Source of the DNA: Botryococcus braunii
Taxonomy: Eukaryota; Chlorophyta; Trebouxiophyceae
Reading direction: 5' to 3'
NCBI GenBank assembly: GCA_002005505.1
Contig: MVGU01001102.1
Location: 90,001-154,000, forward strand
DNA length: 64,000 nt
The notes under the pieces are model-generated. The model was not told the DNA's origin and searched no databases. It saw nothing but the letters and a program-made list of their open reading frames with translations. This document shows, in pieces, positions 1 through 11,871 of the stretch (positions are counted from its first letter, which is position 1; the number at the start of each line of letters is the position of its first letter). A program made the position numbers and the translations under genes.

Positions 1-265
1 AAAATTTTTAGGTGGGGACGACGAACAACCCAAACTCTAGTAATTTTTGGTTTCTAAGTCCGTGTCCATGTGGCAATCCTGTACTGCTCAGCAAGCTCTG
101 CTTTACATGCCACCTCTATCCGGGCCAAGCCTTTGCTTACGCTGCTGTCGCACATTGACAGTGCTCTTGCACCATATTACCCTGTCATGGCCCAATTCTA
201 TCTTTTTCTCGGTGAACTCTCAAAATGAGGCAAACATTTACATGTTTGCTTCCCCCTGACTCCAT
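1..265. other. No gene recognised
   Basis: Mixed-composition sequence with only short open frames and no recognisable protein or RNA motif. It runs into the simple-sequence cluster that starts near 266. Confidence 0.6.
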
Positions 266-416
266 CTCTCCCCCCCCCCCATCTCTGCGCGCGCGCGCGC
301 GCGTGTGTGTGTGTGTGGGGGGGGGGGGGTTGTTTGCTAGGCTCCTGTCTTCCTCCTCCCTTTCTTCCTCCCAGATCCAGATCCATTCAGCAGCCCTTTC
401 TTGCATGCACTGTGCA

Positions 417-514
<98 letters not shown>

Positions 515-540
515 CGCTCGCTCGCTCGCTCGCTCGCTCG
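266..540. repeat. Compound simple-sequence tract: C-run, (GC)n, (GT)n, G-run, (CT)n, (CGCT)n
   Basis: In order: a C-run (about 270-280), alternating GC (about 287-302), GT (303-316), a G-run (317-329), a pyrimidine-rich stretch, (CT)n from about 419 to 510, then CGCT repeats to 540. Open frames through it only encode Ser-Leu or Arg-Glu repeats and are not genes. The C-run and G-run can pair around the GC core. Confidence 0.95.
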
Positions 541-3170
541 TACAAAGCATCTACCTCACACACAAAAGACAGATTCGAGCTCTGCTTGCGTTCCTACCAG
601 TAGGTATTCCTTTGTTGATGCCCCTCCATCGTGCTCCCTGTATGCCTCACACAGAGGTTGTGGTGGGCTAACGGGGGTGATGGGCTGACAGGGTTTACAT
701 CCAGCGTGGCCTTCAGTGCTTGCGCATATGACAGGTTACTCGGAGGCTGGCACCCCATTCTTATCCACTGCCATTGCTGAGGTTAGCAAGCTTGCAGCCC
801 GCAGCCCCAGCCTGGCTGACATGTCCGTGCCTGTGTACAATCCAGCACATCATCAGGCCTTCCGGCAGGAGGAGCTTCCGTTCATGCACTCCGGCTACTG
901 GCGCCATTCTTAGTTGTTTCTCAGGTACTGAGCCCTGGTACTCTTTCACCCGTGTTTGAAGGTTGCATTGCAGGGCAATGTGGAGCCAACCTGTTGGCCT
1001 CAAAATATGGACTGTATAAGTGGAAAGACCCAAGAGGGCTGACTAAAAGCTTCCGCCAAGAAGTTGGTGGACTACCCGTGAGTCACTAGCCTTCGTAAGG
1101 CCCACTGCTTGCATCCCTTGCGCACTTAGAAAAGTACCTACCCCAGAGCTGGCATGTCTTTTTCTGCCTTTCGTTTTGGAAAGGAAAGTGATGGAGGCCT
1201 TCAGAAAACCCGGGGGGGGGGATAGAGGGAGGGAGGGAGGGAGGGAGAAGGGATGGAGAAGCAGCGGGAGAGAGAGGGGGGGAGGAGGGGAAAGGGAGGG
1301 GCCAGGGTTGGGGGGAGAATGTTGTAACATGCCCCGCTGGACAATTTCTGACGGCGAGGTTGCATGGGCCCGAGGCACAGCCCCCCATAGATTCCCTGAG
1401 GAATGCAGAAAAAAGGGCTTTAGACAACTTGAGGGTCTGTCATGCTATGACATGCCATGTATGGCTCTCACATGCCCATTGTCACAGGGGCCGATGTTGA
1501 AGGAGAGGTTGACAGATAAACATAGCCCCGTCAGCGTGGGATCCTGCAAGCGGATGCGAATGCCTTTGAGAATTGCAGTCGGGAACAAAAGCAGGAAGCA
1601 TCGGGCATGCCAGTTGCAAGGTTAGAGAAGGAGAATCAGTTCAAGGGGCGGGGGTTAGAGAGAGGAGAGGGGAGGGAACGCCCCCGTGGAAGTGGGAGGC
1701 CATCTGGTTGAAGGAAGGGGGGGGGGGGGGCATCTTTCTCTAAAAAAAAGCGTAGTTGGGTGTGTGTAAGCGACCCGGGGATGCCTGCAGGAGCCCGGCA
1801 ATGACAATGCAGAGTGTGAAGTACTGTACTAAATCAAGCTGAGGAAGTGCAGCTGTGAGGAGTACTAGTTTTCCAACTTTGTAAAGACCTGCCCATATCT
1901 GGCACCACTTTTTTGTATTGCCACCTGGGCAGCTTGATATCTACATGAACGTGCGACCTTGTAAGAGCACTAAATGTTCATGTGCATTTGAGGGTCTTAA
2001 GAGTTTACAAAGTTGGGAATATGGTTATTAGATGCACGTCGTGCACATGTGGGAGAACAGGTTTTGGGCTGAGAGCGAGGGCTGTAGAAGCAAAGAACAG
2101 GGTGAGTGTGGACCTGGGATGTCGCGTCCGTAGGGTGGGCTATGTAGCGCTTAGCAAAGTCAAGTGGTTAGTGCTGTTCAGGCCCTACTTGAGAATATGT
2201 GTACACCCGGTTGAACGAGTATTGATGTAGAAAGCATCAAAGCAAGTGCTCATGGTGGCTCTTCCGAATCCATGCTTACAGAATGGGGTAACCTGGCATG
2301 GGCAGCACATGCACGATTGCTGCATTGTCTCCTGTTGCACTCGGTGCAGCAGGAGTGTGCTCTCTAGCAAAGGTTTTCAAAACACATCCTGTTGCCGAGC
2401 TGGTGGGGTTACAGATTGATGGGCCCAACTGCCGAGGCCTGTGAGAAACCTAGGGTCTGCATCTCCGCAGTTCATGCATTCAGAGGTGCCAGTTACAGGC
2501 CGGAACAGCCACTGGCAGGTGGTCCCAAACGTTACGTGATCAGTAGGCTGAGCCAGCATGCCAGGGCTTGCAAGGCTTGGCTCGTCACAATGAGCCTGGA
2601 GATCCGCATCTCAGGGTTGAGGGGAGGTGTGATGCCTATTTCCCACAAGCTCGGTGTGGATGCCAGATATGCCACACAACGCGTGACAGGAAGATTTGCC
2701 GTTTTTAGATCTAGGGTCAGTCCCTACTTCTGAAAACCTTTAGTTGAGAAACTTGTGACGTCCTTGTCATTGCAGCTTGATGTACGGACGACGCCCGGAT
2801 TATTTCAGTGGTATGGCAATGTAATATATATCACACTTGTCGAACGGGAAGTGGAAGCCTCACTTGATGGACATCACACCATCGATGGATACAGGCAAGG
2901 TCTTTCATCATACCTGCGCCTCCTTCCAGTTGCTGCGATGCCGCCCTAGACTAGTCATCCCTTGGAGCCCCTAGATTATCGTTTTGCATGTTGACTTTCA
3001 TCAGTGGTGGCTCAGCGAATGTATACGTATACAGGCTCCCAAAGTACGCAGAACTTCTGTAAAGATGTGATGTTCTTAAACTTACATTTGTTTGTCAATT
3101 TGTAAAAGGATTACTGCACATCTTCACCGTTCGCATACCTAAATTACGTTTAAGTATTTACGTAATTATC
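541..3170. other. Intergenic sequence, no gene recognised
   Basis: About 2.6 kb with open frames of at most about 150 codons, none with a recognisable domain. A purine-rich GGGA tract lies at about 1209-1320 and a short G-run at about 1717-1730. I see no transposon termini or RNA gene here. Confidence 0.55.
1209..1320. repeat. (GGGA)n-type purine tract
   Basis: A G-run followed by repeated GGGA/GGAG words on the plus strand. It is low complexity, and the proline- and glycine-rich open frames across it are artefacts. Confidence 0.85.
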
Positions 3171-3305
3171 GTACCGTCGCAAAATATTGACAAATATTTT
3201 TATTTTGACCCCCCAAAAATTCCCGTTATTTTCCCCTTCCCTGCGGGAAATCGGAATATTACTAAAGTTGACCCCCATTCCTAAGTCAATATTTTGCGAC
3301 GGTAC
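3171..3305. repeat. 135-bp element with perfect 21-bp terminal inverted repeats (MITE-like)
   Basis: The left arm at 3171-3191 begins GTACCGTCGCAAAATATTGA and the right arm at 3285-3305 is its exact reverse complement over 21 bp. The interior holds two TTGACCCCC-like words and no ORF. Size and structure fit a small non-autonomous foldback or MITE-type element. The family is not identified and no target duplication is clear. Confidence 0.55.
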
Positions 3306-3719
3306 GGTACTTATAAGTACTTATAATTGCTTATAAGTAATCACCTGTAAGTTTCTGTTGTACCAGAAACTTGCATACATTAAAAGACCAAGAGGTATGA
3401 CCCTGACTAAGCTTATATATTATACTTAATCTATGTGGCAGTGCAGCTTATCAGCAAGTATAAGTGTTCATCTGCCAAGCCCAGAACGGGAACTTATTGC
3501 TGAGATTACTATAGGCTCATATCTAATTGGTCCACCACCTTCAAGAAAACTGAAGTGTCAACCCAATTCATCAACATGACGGAGTGCTCAACTTATCCCA
3601 TTTTGTCCTTTCCTATTTTAGCGTCATCTTCTTTCTTCAGGTGTCTTTGTGAGTGCTTGCACGTCAAACTGCAATACGAACATGGTTGTCGTTTTGAAGA
3701 TATATATCATATATACATA

Positions 3720-3812
3720 TATCCAGAACTATGAATAGATTATATACATATATGTAGAACTATGAATAGATTATATACATATATCCAGAACTATGAATAG
3801 ATTATATACATA
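3720..3812. repeat. Three-copy 31-bp minisatellite
   Basis: Three near-identical tandem units, each containing AGAACTATGAATAGATTATA with TATACATAT flanks, sit in an AT-rich stretch of about 3700-3835. Confidence 0.85.
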
Positions 3813-4389
3813 TCATTATATACATATGTGAATAGTACTATTGAGTGATCAGTACTCGTAGTTGGACACACATGATGTGTACACACTCATGAGCTTACAC
3901 ACATACTCGTGAGTGCTCTGGACAACCATACAAAAGCAGTACAAACAAAGTTGAACTGCCTCTTCAAATAATGAATTCAGGAGAGCTGTTCGGACAACTT
4001 TTGATACAACCTTCCTCTGCTGAACTTTTCAACAAGAGGGAGCTGCTCCTCCCCCAATTCTCGTCCTCACCCCTGGGTTGCGCAGGATGCTCTGGTGGTG
4101 GTTGATCTGGGCCTTGAGCCTACATACATGGGCTATATAGGCTGAAGCAGTACTGCACTGCACTAGTGCAGCATATTTCCTCTGCCACCTCATCGGCTTT
4201 CAGGCCTCTCCTCCCGAGCTCCTGGCCTGCTTGTTGTTACGCCGCACTCCTCCAATCTCTATTGCAATTGGAAGGCATATGTATAAATCTGGCAGCCATT
4301 GGTAGGGGTACCCGTAGATATGTCCAGCAAACTCCACCAGAGCCCCATTTAAATCTGTAAGGTGGCATTCTATCCCACTAATATTCTAA
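3813..4389. other. Intergenic sequence, no gene recognised
   Basis: No domain or structured repeat is visible. The sequence ends at the edge of the gypsy relic that begins near 4390. Confidence 0.5.
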
Positions 4390-5127
4390 TCTGGTTGACA
4401 GCTCTATAATCAATCACCATCCTATAAGTTCCTTCCCTCTTTTTAACAAAAAGAACAGGAGAAGCATAAGGTGAGTGACTGGGCCGGATATGCCCAAATG
4501 CGAGAAGCTCATCCACCGTTTTAGTACACTCTTCCATTTCCAAAGAGGATAAACGATAAGTTTGCTTATTGGGAGGTACATTCTGATGGTATGATACACC
4601 TGTCTGTGAGGTGGTAATCCTAGCAAACCCTTCGAAAACAAATCACTGTACTCCCTCAGGAGCACCCCCAATTGTTCCAATTTGCCTTCCATGACCTCTT
4701 CCAATCCCGAGGCTCCCGTGAGCTTACCCGACGACGATGGTGGCTCCTCTTCCTCCCCATCGACCTGGGGTTCCGGGACCGACCCGAGACCGACCCGCCC
4801 TGAGTACCCGGTCCCATAGAGCTGGTTGAGGGATGCCTGGTGCGTCGTCGGAGGGATTTTGCTTGTTTCCCTCCTGGGATGACTCCTCCTCCTGCTCATC
4901 CCATACATGCTCCCCAGTTCTCATGACAACGTTCAAAGATTAAAGTTTCCATCCAATTTCTTCTTCCCTTTCCTCACTGAGTTCATACCCCATTGCGACG
5001 TGCAAGGTACGACTTTCCTGTGAGGGTCCAATGTTACCCACTTCCCTTCATGTTTTATTTGAGCTTTCCCCACCCCAACACTTACTGTGGCTTCCCTGGG
5101 AGCCATCTAGTCCTGTCCAAGGATGAT
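4390..5127 (-). pseudogene. Ty3/gypsy pol relic: end of protease through start of reverse transcriptase
   Basis: Reading the minus strand from 5127 downward gives an aspartic-protease tail (IILGQDW then MAPREATVSVGVGKAQIKHE). Next comes a protease-RT linker with LPPHRQVYHTI. In a shifted frame follow the first RT motifs (GHIRPSHSPYASPVLFVKK and YRMVIDYRAVNQI near 4395). In the related intact pol genes of this window the same motifs lie in one frame, so this copy has at least two frameshifts and loses everything past RT motif 2. The LTR of copia A starts exactly at 5128, inside the protease coding sequence, so the copia element was inserted into this older gypsy element. The missing upstream part is not found beyond copia A. 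Confidence 0.85.
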
Positions 5128-5855
5128 TGTGAACTTATGTGCTTGGCGTTTCCTGTATGCCCCGGCACGAAGGGTGTTTAGGGTGGCGGCACTCTTGTTG
5201 TGTGTCGGTAAACAAGCAGAATCGACTATGCGTGAGGACTTGACAGGCAACTGTTAAGAGAGAAGCACCCGGAGTGCCTTTATAGTCCCTATCAAGTCTT
5301 TACAATGCTTATTGCTTTCTCTCGTCACTCAGCAGTTCAAACTACTCAATCTACGTATCTACCGATAGTCTGCATTACCAGTATCCGATGAGTCAAAACA
5401 TTAGCACTATCCTAATACCAATATCTAGACCTCTTCCTGACCAACAGTTCTTATGCGTTTGGTGTTGCACCATCCGGTTACCTGTATGCCCCGGCACGAA
5501 GGGTGTTTAGGGTGGCGGCACTCTTGTTGTGTATCGGTAAACAAGCAGTGTCGACTATGCGTGAGGACTTGACAGGCAACTGTTAAGAGAGAAGCACCCG
5601 GAGTGCCTTTATTGTCCCTATCGAGTGCCTCATCCTTGCGAGGCGGTCTGCATATATCCTCCTAGCAAACACCGTGTTCGATTACCTCATTATCTCTCTC
5701 TAAATGGAATCAGTCTAGATTGACCTTGGCAGAACTCCTAGGTTCTGCCATCAATTACTCATTCTCCTAATTGTTCCAGCTACTTGTTTCTCAGTAGATT
5801 AGGCCATTACTACTCTTCTGAGGGAAAGGCACAAATTTACCTTACTAATATAACA
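5128..5855 (-). repeat. 3' LTR of copia A
   Basis: The LTR starts (minus strand) with TGTTATATTAG at 5855, directly after the polypurine tract GCAAGGGGAAG, and ends near 5128. The end was placed by alignment with the 730-bp LTR of copia B. It contains the two 146-bp blocks described separately. Confidence 0.8.
5152..5626 (-). repeat. Duplicated 146-bp block inside copia A LTR
   Basis: Copies lie at 5152-5297 and 5481-5626 (period 329). They differ at about five positions. On the minus strand the upstream copy (5481-5626) is followed by CAGGTAACC, a splice-donor-like sequence. The corresponding blocks of copia B are clearly more different from these than these are from each other. Confidence 0.9.
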
Positions 5856-5873
5856 CTTCCCCTTGCCTTTTCC

Positions 5874-7638
5874 TCACAAAAACTTGGCCAGACCCAGAGA
5901 GTTGCGATGTTCCCGAAATACCTGCCGTGTAAGAGGCTTGGTGAAAATGTCAGCTACATTCCTGGCTGAGGGGACATATCTCACATCCCTGGCCCAATGC
6001 GATAGCTTCTCGAGCAAAGTGGAAGCTTATTGCAATCTGCTTTGTGTGCTTGGAGAACACTGGTTTTCTGAGATGATTGATGCATCCCTGATTATCACAG
6101 TGAATCTTGACAACCCAAGGGGAAATTCCGATTTCCTCCAGAAAACCTTTCATCCAATTTGCCTCCTTTACAGCTGCACTTGCCGCCATAATTTCGGCTT
6201 CAACAATAGAAGTGGCCACTGCTGACTGCTTCTTGCTTCCCCAAACTACAGCACCTCCAAACACTCGGATTACGTAACCTGTAGTGGAGAAATGATGATC
6301 TTGATCTCCTCCATAATCTGCATCAACGAAACCTTCTAATTCTGTATCCTTGCCTCCCAGGACTAGAACAAGCTCTCTCGTTCCCTTCAGATACTTCAGC
6401 ACTTTGATGGCATCATTCCAATGTGCTGTAGTGGGATTTATCCTGCAACGAGAGAAAACTCCAACCGCCTGGGCTATATCAGGCCTGGTTGTGTTGGCAA
6501 TATACAACAGTGACCCTACCAACTCACAGTAACGGTGACCAGGAGGCAACAGGCTCCCAGCCCCAATACAGTCACTGTTTTCCTTGGACATAGGCCTCTG
6601 AGTGGCCACGAAATCTTTAGTCATTGGGTTGTCAGGTCCCAATGAGTCCAGACCTTCACCAAATTTCTCCACCAAGGCATCTATCTTGGGGATACAACTC
6701 AGTGAGATTAGCCCTTTATCCCTATCTCTCATCACTTGGCAACCCAAGAAATCCTTCACCTCTCCCAAATCATGGATAGTGAACTCTTGCTTGAGCAGCC
6801 CCTTCACTCTCTCAATTTCACACATACCTTTGGAAACAATCAGCAGGCCATCCACATATATCAACACAAATGACTTGCCCCCATCAGCTGAGCCCTTTAC
6901 ATAGACACACGCATCACAGTTTCACACCTCATACCCCATGATTTCCAGCTTCTCATTGAGGGTTTTGTGCCAAGCTCTAGGTGCCAGTTTCAAGCCATAC
7001 AAGGCCGTCTTCAAGCGACACACATTGTTGCGGTTACCATTCTCAAACCCAGGTGCTTGTGTAACATACACCTCTTCTTCTAATTCTCCATGTAGGAAAG
7101 CAGTCTTTACGTCCACTTGATGGATTTCAAGACCCTCCTTTGCAGCCACTAATAGCAATGCTCTCCTAGATCCATAACTGCTGGTTGGAGCAAACACTTC
7201 CATGACATCTACACCAGGAATTTGCCTGCAGCCTTGAGCTACCACCCTTGCCTTAAATCTGATTACATTGCCATGGGCATCCATCTTCACTGAAAATATC
7301 CAGTGGACAGGAATAACTTTATGACCATGGGGTCTGGGAACATACTCCATTACCTCATGAGCATCCAAGGAATTCTGCTCTTCTTGCATAGCAGCCTTCG
7401 AGTATTCCCATTGTGGTGACTGTTGGGCTTCTTTCAAACTGGAAGGCACACTCATTTTGTAGCATTTCCTAGGGTATAATGCTCTAGTGGTCCCTGGCAT
7501 TGCTCTATGACTTGCCATGTGATCTTGGTTCGCAGTACAACCTCGCTCAGGTAGTTCGCTCGGTTGCCCGACTACGCATCTGAGGCAGTACAATATAATA
7601 CAACCCACCCTGGGTTTTAGAGTGGGCTTGCGAATCAA
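5874..7638 (-). pseudogene. Copia A pol: reverse transcriptase and RNase H
   Basis: Minus-strand copia RT (VHWIFSVKMDAHGN, KARVVAQGCRQIPGVDV, YGSRRALL, QVDVKTAFLHGELEEEVYV, YGLKLAPRAWH), the catalytic-loop region, then RNase H (EGFVDADYGGDQDHHFSTTG, VVWGSKKQSAVATS). The family stop aligns at 5874-5876. It is broken: a stop after the MGYEV motif near 6922 splits the frame, and the catalytic box reads YVDG instead of YVDD (codon 6847-6849), which removes an essential metal-binding aspartate. A frameshift also lies close to the C terminus. Confidence 0.9.
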
Positions 7639-8775
7639 TCATGTAAGATCTTTTCGGTGGACTCACGATTCTGTCTCCTTTATAAATCCTCTTCCGCTAT
7701 TGCTAAATTAGACTACTGATTTTGCCAAAACGCACTCCATTGTGCTTCCCCTTTTCACCCTTTTCTTCTGCAGGGCAGCTCTCAGTCTCTCCAGCACCCA
7801 CTACTCTTCCACTGACCTTCGCCGCGCTGCACATGGGAATAGCAGAGGCTACATCTGACTTTCCACTCAGTTCTCTCTCCCTCTTCGACTCGCAGCTTGC
7901 CTTTTCAAGCTTGCTACTTCGCACGCTCACATCTTCCTCCCAGACACACTTACCTCTTGGAAAGCACCTGTAATTCGGTGTTCCTGCACATTTGTCCGAG
8001 CTTCCGATTCGCCTCCTCTCTCGCACTCTGACATGTCTGGCGAACTTCAGTCTCGCCAGATCTCTCACCGGCAAAACATGCCAAATGTGCTGCCTGTGTG
8101 GTCTTCCCCTCCTGCTGGTGTGTCTGTGCCTCTCTCTCTCTCCTTCGTTCACCCGCCATACATGAGCGCTGGGGCGCAGGCCCAGTCACACTCTCACAGA
8201 CATGGTGGATTGGTGGTCCTGGAGGGTTCGAACATTCCCTCTCAGGTGTATGGCTGGCACCATACTGTCCCCTGACCTTAGGAATATCAGGTGGGCGATC
8301 CACGGCATACTCACAGCTCATTGCTAACATTGCTCTCTGGCACTGGACATGTCCCACCCAAGCAACTCAGCTCACTCGGCCCAGTATCAGTCTGCTCAGA
8401 GACTGTCTCCCTCTCATCTCTGACATGTTTTACAGGTCTCTCATGGTTCTGACCCATGTCCTGCACTTCCCCTGGTCCATGCGACTCACTGTCACATTCA
8501 GTCCACCCCTCTCGCTCACAGCTCTCACCCCTCTCCTGTGCCAGCAGGAGTTCTCGTGTGGCGGTTCGCTGTTCGTAGCGTTGAGATCGTATTTGTCAGT
8601 CTGGCGGCTTGTCTCCAGCGGCAGGTTGATTGGTTCGGAGGGACTGCTGTGCACGCTCCAGAAATGGTCGATGCTGTCCACAGTCCTGACTTCCTCTTGC
8701 CAGGTGGCGGAGCGATTCCATCATACCAGACTGGTCCAGGTCCAGAAGTGGCGGTTCCTCCGGGGGTCCAGGAGA
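7639..8775 (-). pseudogene. Copia A pol: integrase-RT linker region
   Basis: Fragmented coding sequence related to the long hydrophilic linker of copia B. Recognisable shreds include CVWEEDVSVRSSKLEKASCE and, further upstream, segments matching the region after the integrase. Several frames are needed to follow it. The linker has no known catalytic role and evolves quickly in copia elements. Confidence 0.65.
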
Positions 8776-9725
8776 TCATTCGGTGGTCGCCTCTGTGGGG
8801 ATGTTCTTCCCCTGAGAGCCAGACTCGGTTGCAGTCTCGTCAGGGGGTCCCGAGAAGGCACTGTCTGGTCTGTTTCTGGAAATGGGAAAGCTGGTGGCTC
8901 CATTCGGGAAAATTGTCCGGGGATTGTCTGCGGGAAGTTCAGAGGACTGCTGCGGTCGAACTAACCCCTCTGGATATGAGAAGTTCTGTAGCTGCTCAGG
9001 TCCCGCGTTCACTCCCACACGAGATGCCCCTCTAATGTGCTCCACAAATTCCACGTCTCTCTCGCCATACTCCTCCTCCCAGATAAATTCGGAATGCTTT
9101 TGAGACTGGGGAGTATCCAGTGAACATTCCAAGCACTGCCTTGGGTGAGAACACGCCCCTCTGCTGATGAGGCTGATGAGGGACATGTACAAACGCCAGA
9201 CAGCCCCATGTGCGCAAGAGGGATACATCTGGTTTTAAAACCCATAAACATTTCAAAGGGAGTGTGAGGCCTGCCTGTACTGGGTCCCATGTTCATGAGA
9301 GTGCATGCAGTTTCCAGGGCCTCCTTCCACATCATAGGGCTGGCTGCAGCAAAGTTGAGGAGGGTTCTGGTACGCTCCTTCAGGGTTCTGTTGGCTCGCT
9401 CTGCTATCCTATTCTACTGAGGGGTGTATGGGGCTGACATCTCCAATTTAGTTCCCTGAGAGGCACATAATTCCTTGAATCTGGGGTTGATAAATTCTGT
9501 ACCTCGATCGCAACGGATGCACTTGACTGTAACCCCCTTTTCAGTCTGCCAAAACATTATAAGATCCCTGACCACAGACCCAATGACATCCTTTGATTTA
9601 ACTAGCAGGACAGCTTTCCAGCCAGAGGCCTCGTCTGCCACAGTCACCCAGAATCGCTCTCCAGTGATGGCAGCAGGGGAAATGGGGCCCACTGTATCAA
9701 TGTGCACTCTATCCAGAGGGTTCAC
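8776..9725 (-). pseudogene. Copia A pol: integrase core
   Basis: The minus strand encodes the DDE integrase core: DRVHIDTVGPISPAAITGER (first Asp), KCIRCDRGTEFINPRFKELC (second Asp) and YTPQ followed by a stop near 9414, where intact relatives read YTPQQNGVAER. The frame then resumes with the ANRTLKERTRTLLNFAAASP-like stretch, PDVSLLRTWGCLAFVHVP and GMFTGYSPVSKAF in different frames. Two or more frameshifts and one stop make it non-functional. Confidence 0.85.
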
Positions 9726-10351
9726 TGTAGGTCTGCTACTCTCTCCAAATGGGGGCGGGTATGCTTTCCTTCAATGCAGGCTTCACAATATTTAGGGCAT
9801 CTTTCGCAAGTTGACAGTGATGGGCCAATTCCAGTGACCAGGTGTTCATTGCTTAGGCGCTCCATCCATGGTTCTCCTGGGTGTCCCATCCTGCTGTGCC
9901 ATAAAAATCTCTTGGCACAGTCATGTTTTGGATTTTTATTGCATTTGGTCTTCACTGCAGCTGTGACAGGGGAAGGGTTTCTGTTTGCAGTGACAGGGAA
10001 GCAGTCATGGATATAATACAAGCCATTTTCTGATCTGACAGGAATGCTCCACCCATTTGGTCCTGACACTGCTGTAAAGGCCCCAACATTGTCTATGGTA
10101 AAACATGCTCCATCACGAAGGGCAGCTGACACTGACAGAGTATTGGTTGTGGCAGAGGGAACACACTGCACATGGTGCAGCCATAGTGGGACACACTGTT
10201 GGGTCAAAAGACATACAGATCCAGTGGCAATAATTCCTCTAGAAGCATCTGAGGTGGGAAGCTGTAATGGAATGGGTGTGGCATGTACTGTGGGGGCATG
10301 CAGCAATGACAGGTTGTTGACCAGATGCACAGATGCTCCACTGTCCACCAA
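9722..10351 (-). pseudogene. Copia A pol: protease and GAG-pre-integrase domain
   Basis: A 209-codon open segment begins at the protease active site VDSGASVHLVNNLSLL (aspartic protease DSG triad). It continues to the GAG-pre-integrase zinc-binding region HDCAKRFLWHSRMGHPGEPW and CERCPKYCEACIEGKHTRP. It closely parallels copia B 16005-16620. It runs out of frame with both the upstream gag and the downstream integrase, which marks it as part of a broken polyprotein. Confidence 0.85.
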
Positions 10352-11463
10352 CTAAGACTGTTTGGACTTCTTGCTGTTTAGGGAGCCAAGCCATTGTAAG
10401 ACACCACATAGGGCATACCTTCAGGAGGAGGGGAAGGTGGACCAGGTGGAGGGTGCAACAGTGGGAAGGCTCCAGCTCAAGGGAAAACATGCTGGACTGC
10501 TGGGGGAGGAGGAGGTCCTCCAGGGAACTGCCCTTGGGGCCACATGCCTGCCAGTTGCTGCACTGCTGCCACCACATTTCTCTGAGTCTCCGCATCCCTC
10601 TGTCGCTTGCGGCAGTCGCGCCACAAGTGGCCTTTCTTGTGGCAGTAGTTGCAGGTCCCACGCACTTCAGCCTTGTGGTCCGCTTCAGCAGGCTGCCTGG
10701 ACTGGTTTACCACACTTGCTGCAGGGGCAGGGGTAGCTGCATCTGGGGTGGGAAGGGCCATCATGACCCTTGCTGGCTGGTTTCCATCGTCGTTGTTACC
10801 GATTGCTTATGCTGTAGTAGTGATAAGGTCAGCCAGTTGGTCCTGTGGATGGGCGACGGCAATGGACAACAATCCTGGCTCCCGTGCAGTTGCTGGCAGT
10901 CCTTGAACAATCTGGGTTAGCACGTGTCCATCCAGGAGGTCATGTCCATTGCGCTTCAAACAGCCCTTGAGGTTGATCATCCGATTCACATTCTGGGACA
11001 ATGTTTCTCCTTGGCGCATGCCTCTGGACATCTCCTTCAGCCAGCAGCATTGGCCTAAACGTTGTGTCCACCTGTGAATTTTCTGCAGATGTGTACATAT
11101 GCATCATAGGCTGAAGGTTTACTGGACAGCTCTCCCAGCCAGCCTTCAGGGACAGACTCATACAGTAGCAGGAGGGCAGCAGCTGCAGCATTGTGGGTAG
11201 TTCCAGGCATGGCTTCCTCAATGGCAGGCAGGGAGCCTTTGGAATCAGTAACTGCAATAAAAGCATTATTCCATACCACAAAGTTCTGACCTTTGTATTG
11301 TAGCTTGATGTGGACCTTGACCTGGGTGGCGATGACCTTTGGTAAAGTGTCCTCCTTCTCCCTTGGATGTGCTGGGCGTGCACGGTTCCCGTGTTGGGGT
11401 CGAAGTAGACTGCTCACTGGCTGACTTCGACGCCTCACTGGAGCTTGATCCCTTTTTCTTCAT
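10352..11463 (-). pseudogene. Copia A gag (broken)
   Basis: The minus-strand gag start is near 11463 (MKKKGSSSSEASKS), then TPSTSKGEG, then in another frame LPKVIATQVKVHIKLQ, FVVWNNAF and LLLLYESVPEGWLGELSS (UBN2-like copia gag). Further pieces are SRGMRQGETLSQ and IVQGLPATAREPGL (10807-11031) and a zinc knuckle CNYCHKKGHLWRDC (CX2CX4HX4C) within 10477-10764. Gag would form the particle and bind RNA through the knuckle. At least three frameshifts interrupt it. Gag begins about 15 bp after the end of ORF1, as in copia B. Confidence 0.85.
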
Positions 11464-11478
11464 ACTGTGACTGTTTGG

Positions 11479-11871
11479 TTATGCGTTTCCCTCTGAGAGT
11501 CTTGAGTCCCCGTCCTCGTCTTCGCTGTCTGGCTCTGTAAGCCACTCCTTTTCGTAGTGGCCCTCGCTGTGATATATCAGCATGTCCAGAAAGTCGTCGC
11601 CCAGGCTGGCTAAAGCAGATTCCACAGCTGTGTAAGCAGCTTTCTCCGCCCAGTAGGCTTCCTGTGATGGTCCTCCCGTCTGCTGTAGATACCTCTCGAA
11701 TGTGGCTCTGGTTAAGAATCCCGGATCTCTGTTAATGAATGAAAGCTCCCACGCCGTGACTTTGTATGCTGGGTATATGGGAAATCGATCTTGAAACCAC
11801 TTGGGAGGAGTAAGGGCGCCTCGTCTGTATTCCGCGTTGACAAAGTCTTTGACAATAAAGGCTCGCACTAA
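11479..11871 (-). pseudogene. Copia A ORF1 (extra ORF upstream of gag), 5'-truncated
   Basis: The minus-strand frame AFIVKDFVNAEYRRG, YPAYKVTAWELSFINRDPGF, TFERYLQQTGGPS, KAAYTAVESALASLGDDF and the acidic tail DSEDEDGDSRLSEGNA matches copia B ORF1 along its length. It lacks the first 50 or so residues because the element is truncated at about 11871. Function is unknown. Conservation between two diverged copies suggests it was under selection. Confidence 0.75.

Larger units (their letters stand above)
5128..11871 (-). mobile_element. Ty1/copia element A, 5'-truncated and decayed
   Basis: Minus-strand copia element with the order ORF1, gag, protease, integrase, RT-RNase H, 3' LTR, read from 11871 down to 5128. 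It is a diverged relative of copia B: the same extra ORF1, the same domain order and a 728-bp LTR against 730 bp. The 5' LTR, leader and start of ORF1 are missing; similarity to B stops near 11871, where the Penelope-like relic begins. Almost every coding segment has frameshifts or stops, so it is inactive. The possible target duplication at the 3' LTR side (ATGAT, 5123-5127) cannot be checked at the lost end. Confidence 0.9.

Noticed and set aside
185..688. Open frames of 95-148 codons encoding Ser-Leu or Arg-Glu repeats
   Set aside because: They are translations of (CT)n and (CGCT)n microsatellites. The same applies to frames at 29026-29883, 30000-30812, 33955-35416 and the TG/AC tracts.
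8098..8964. 288-codon plus-strand frame
   Set aside because: It overlaps the copia A linker and integrase end on the minus strand and has no domain of its own.
10333..10920. 195-codon plus-strand frame rich in Ser, Gly and Trp
   Set aside because: It is the antisense shadow of the copia A gag zinc-knuckle region, which has clear motifs on the minus strand.
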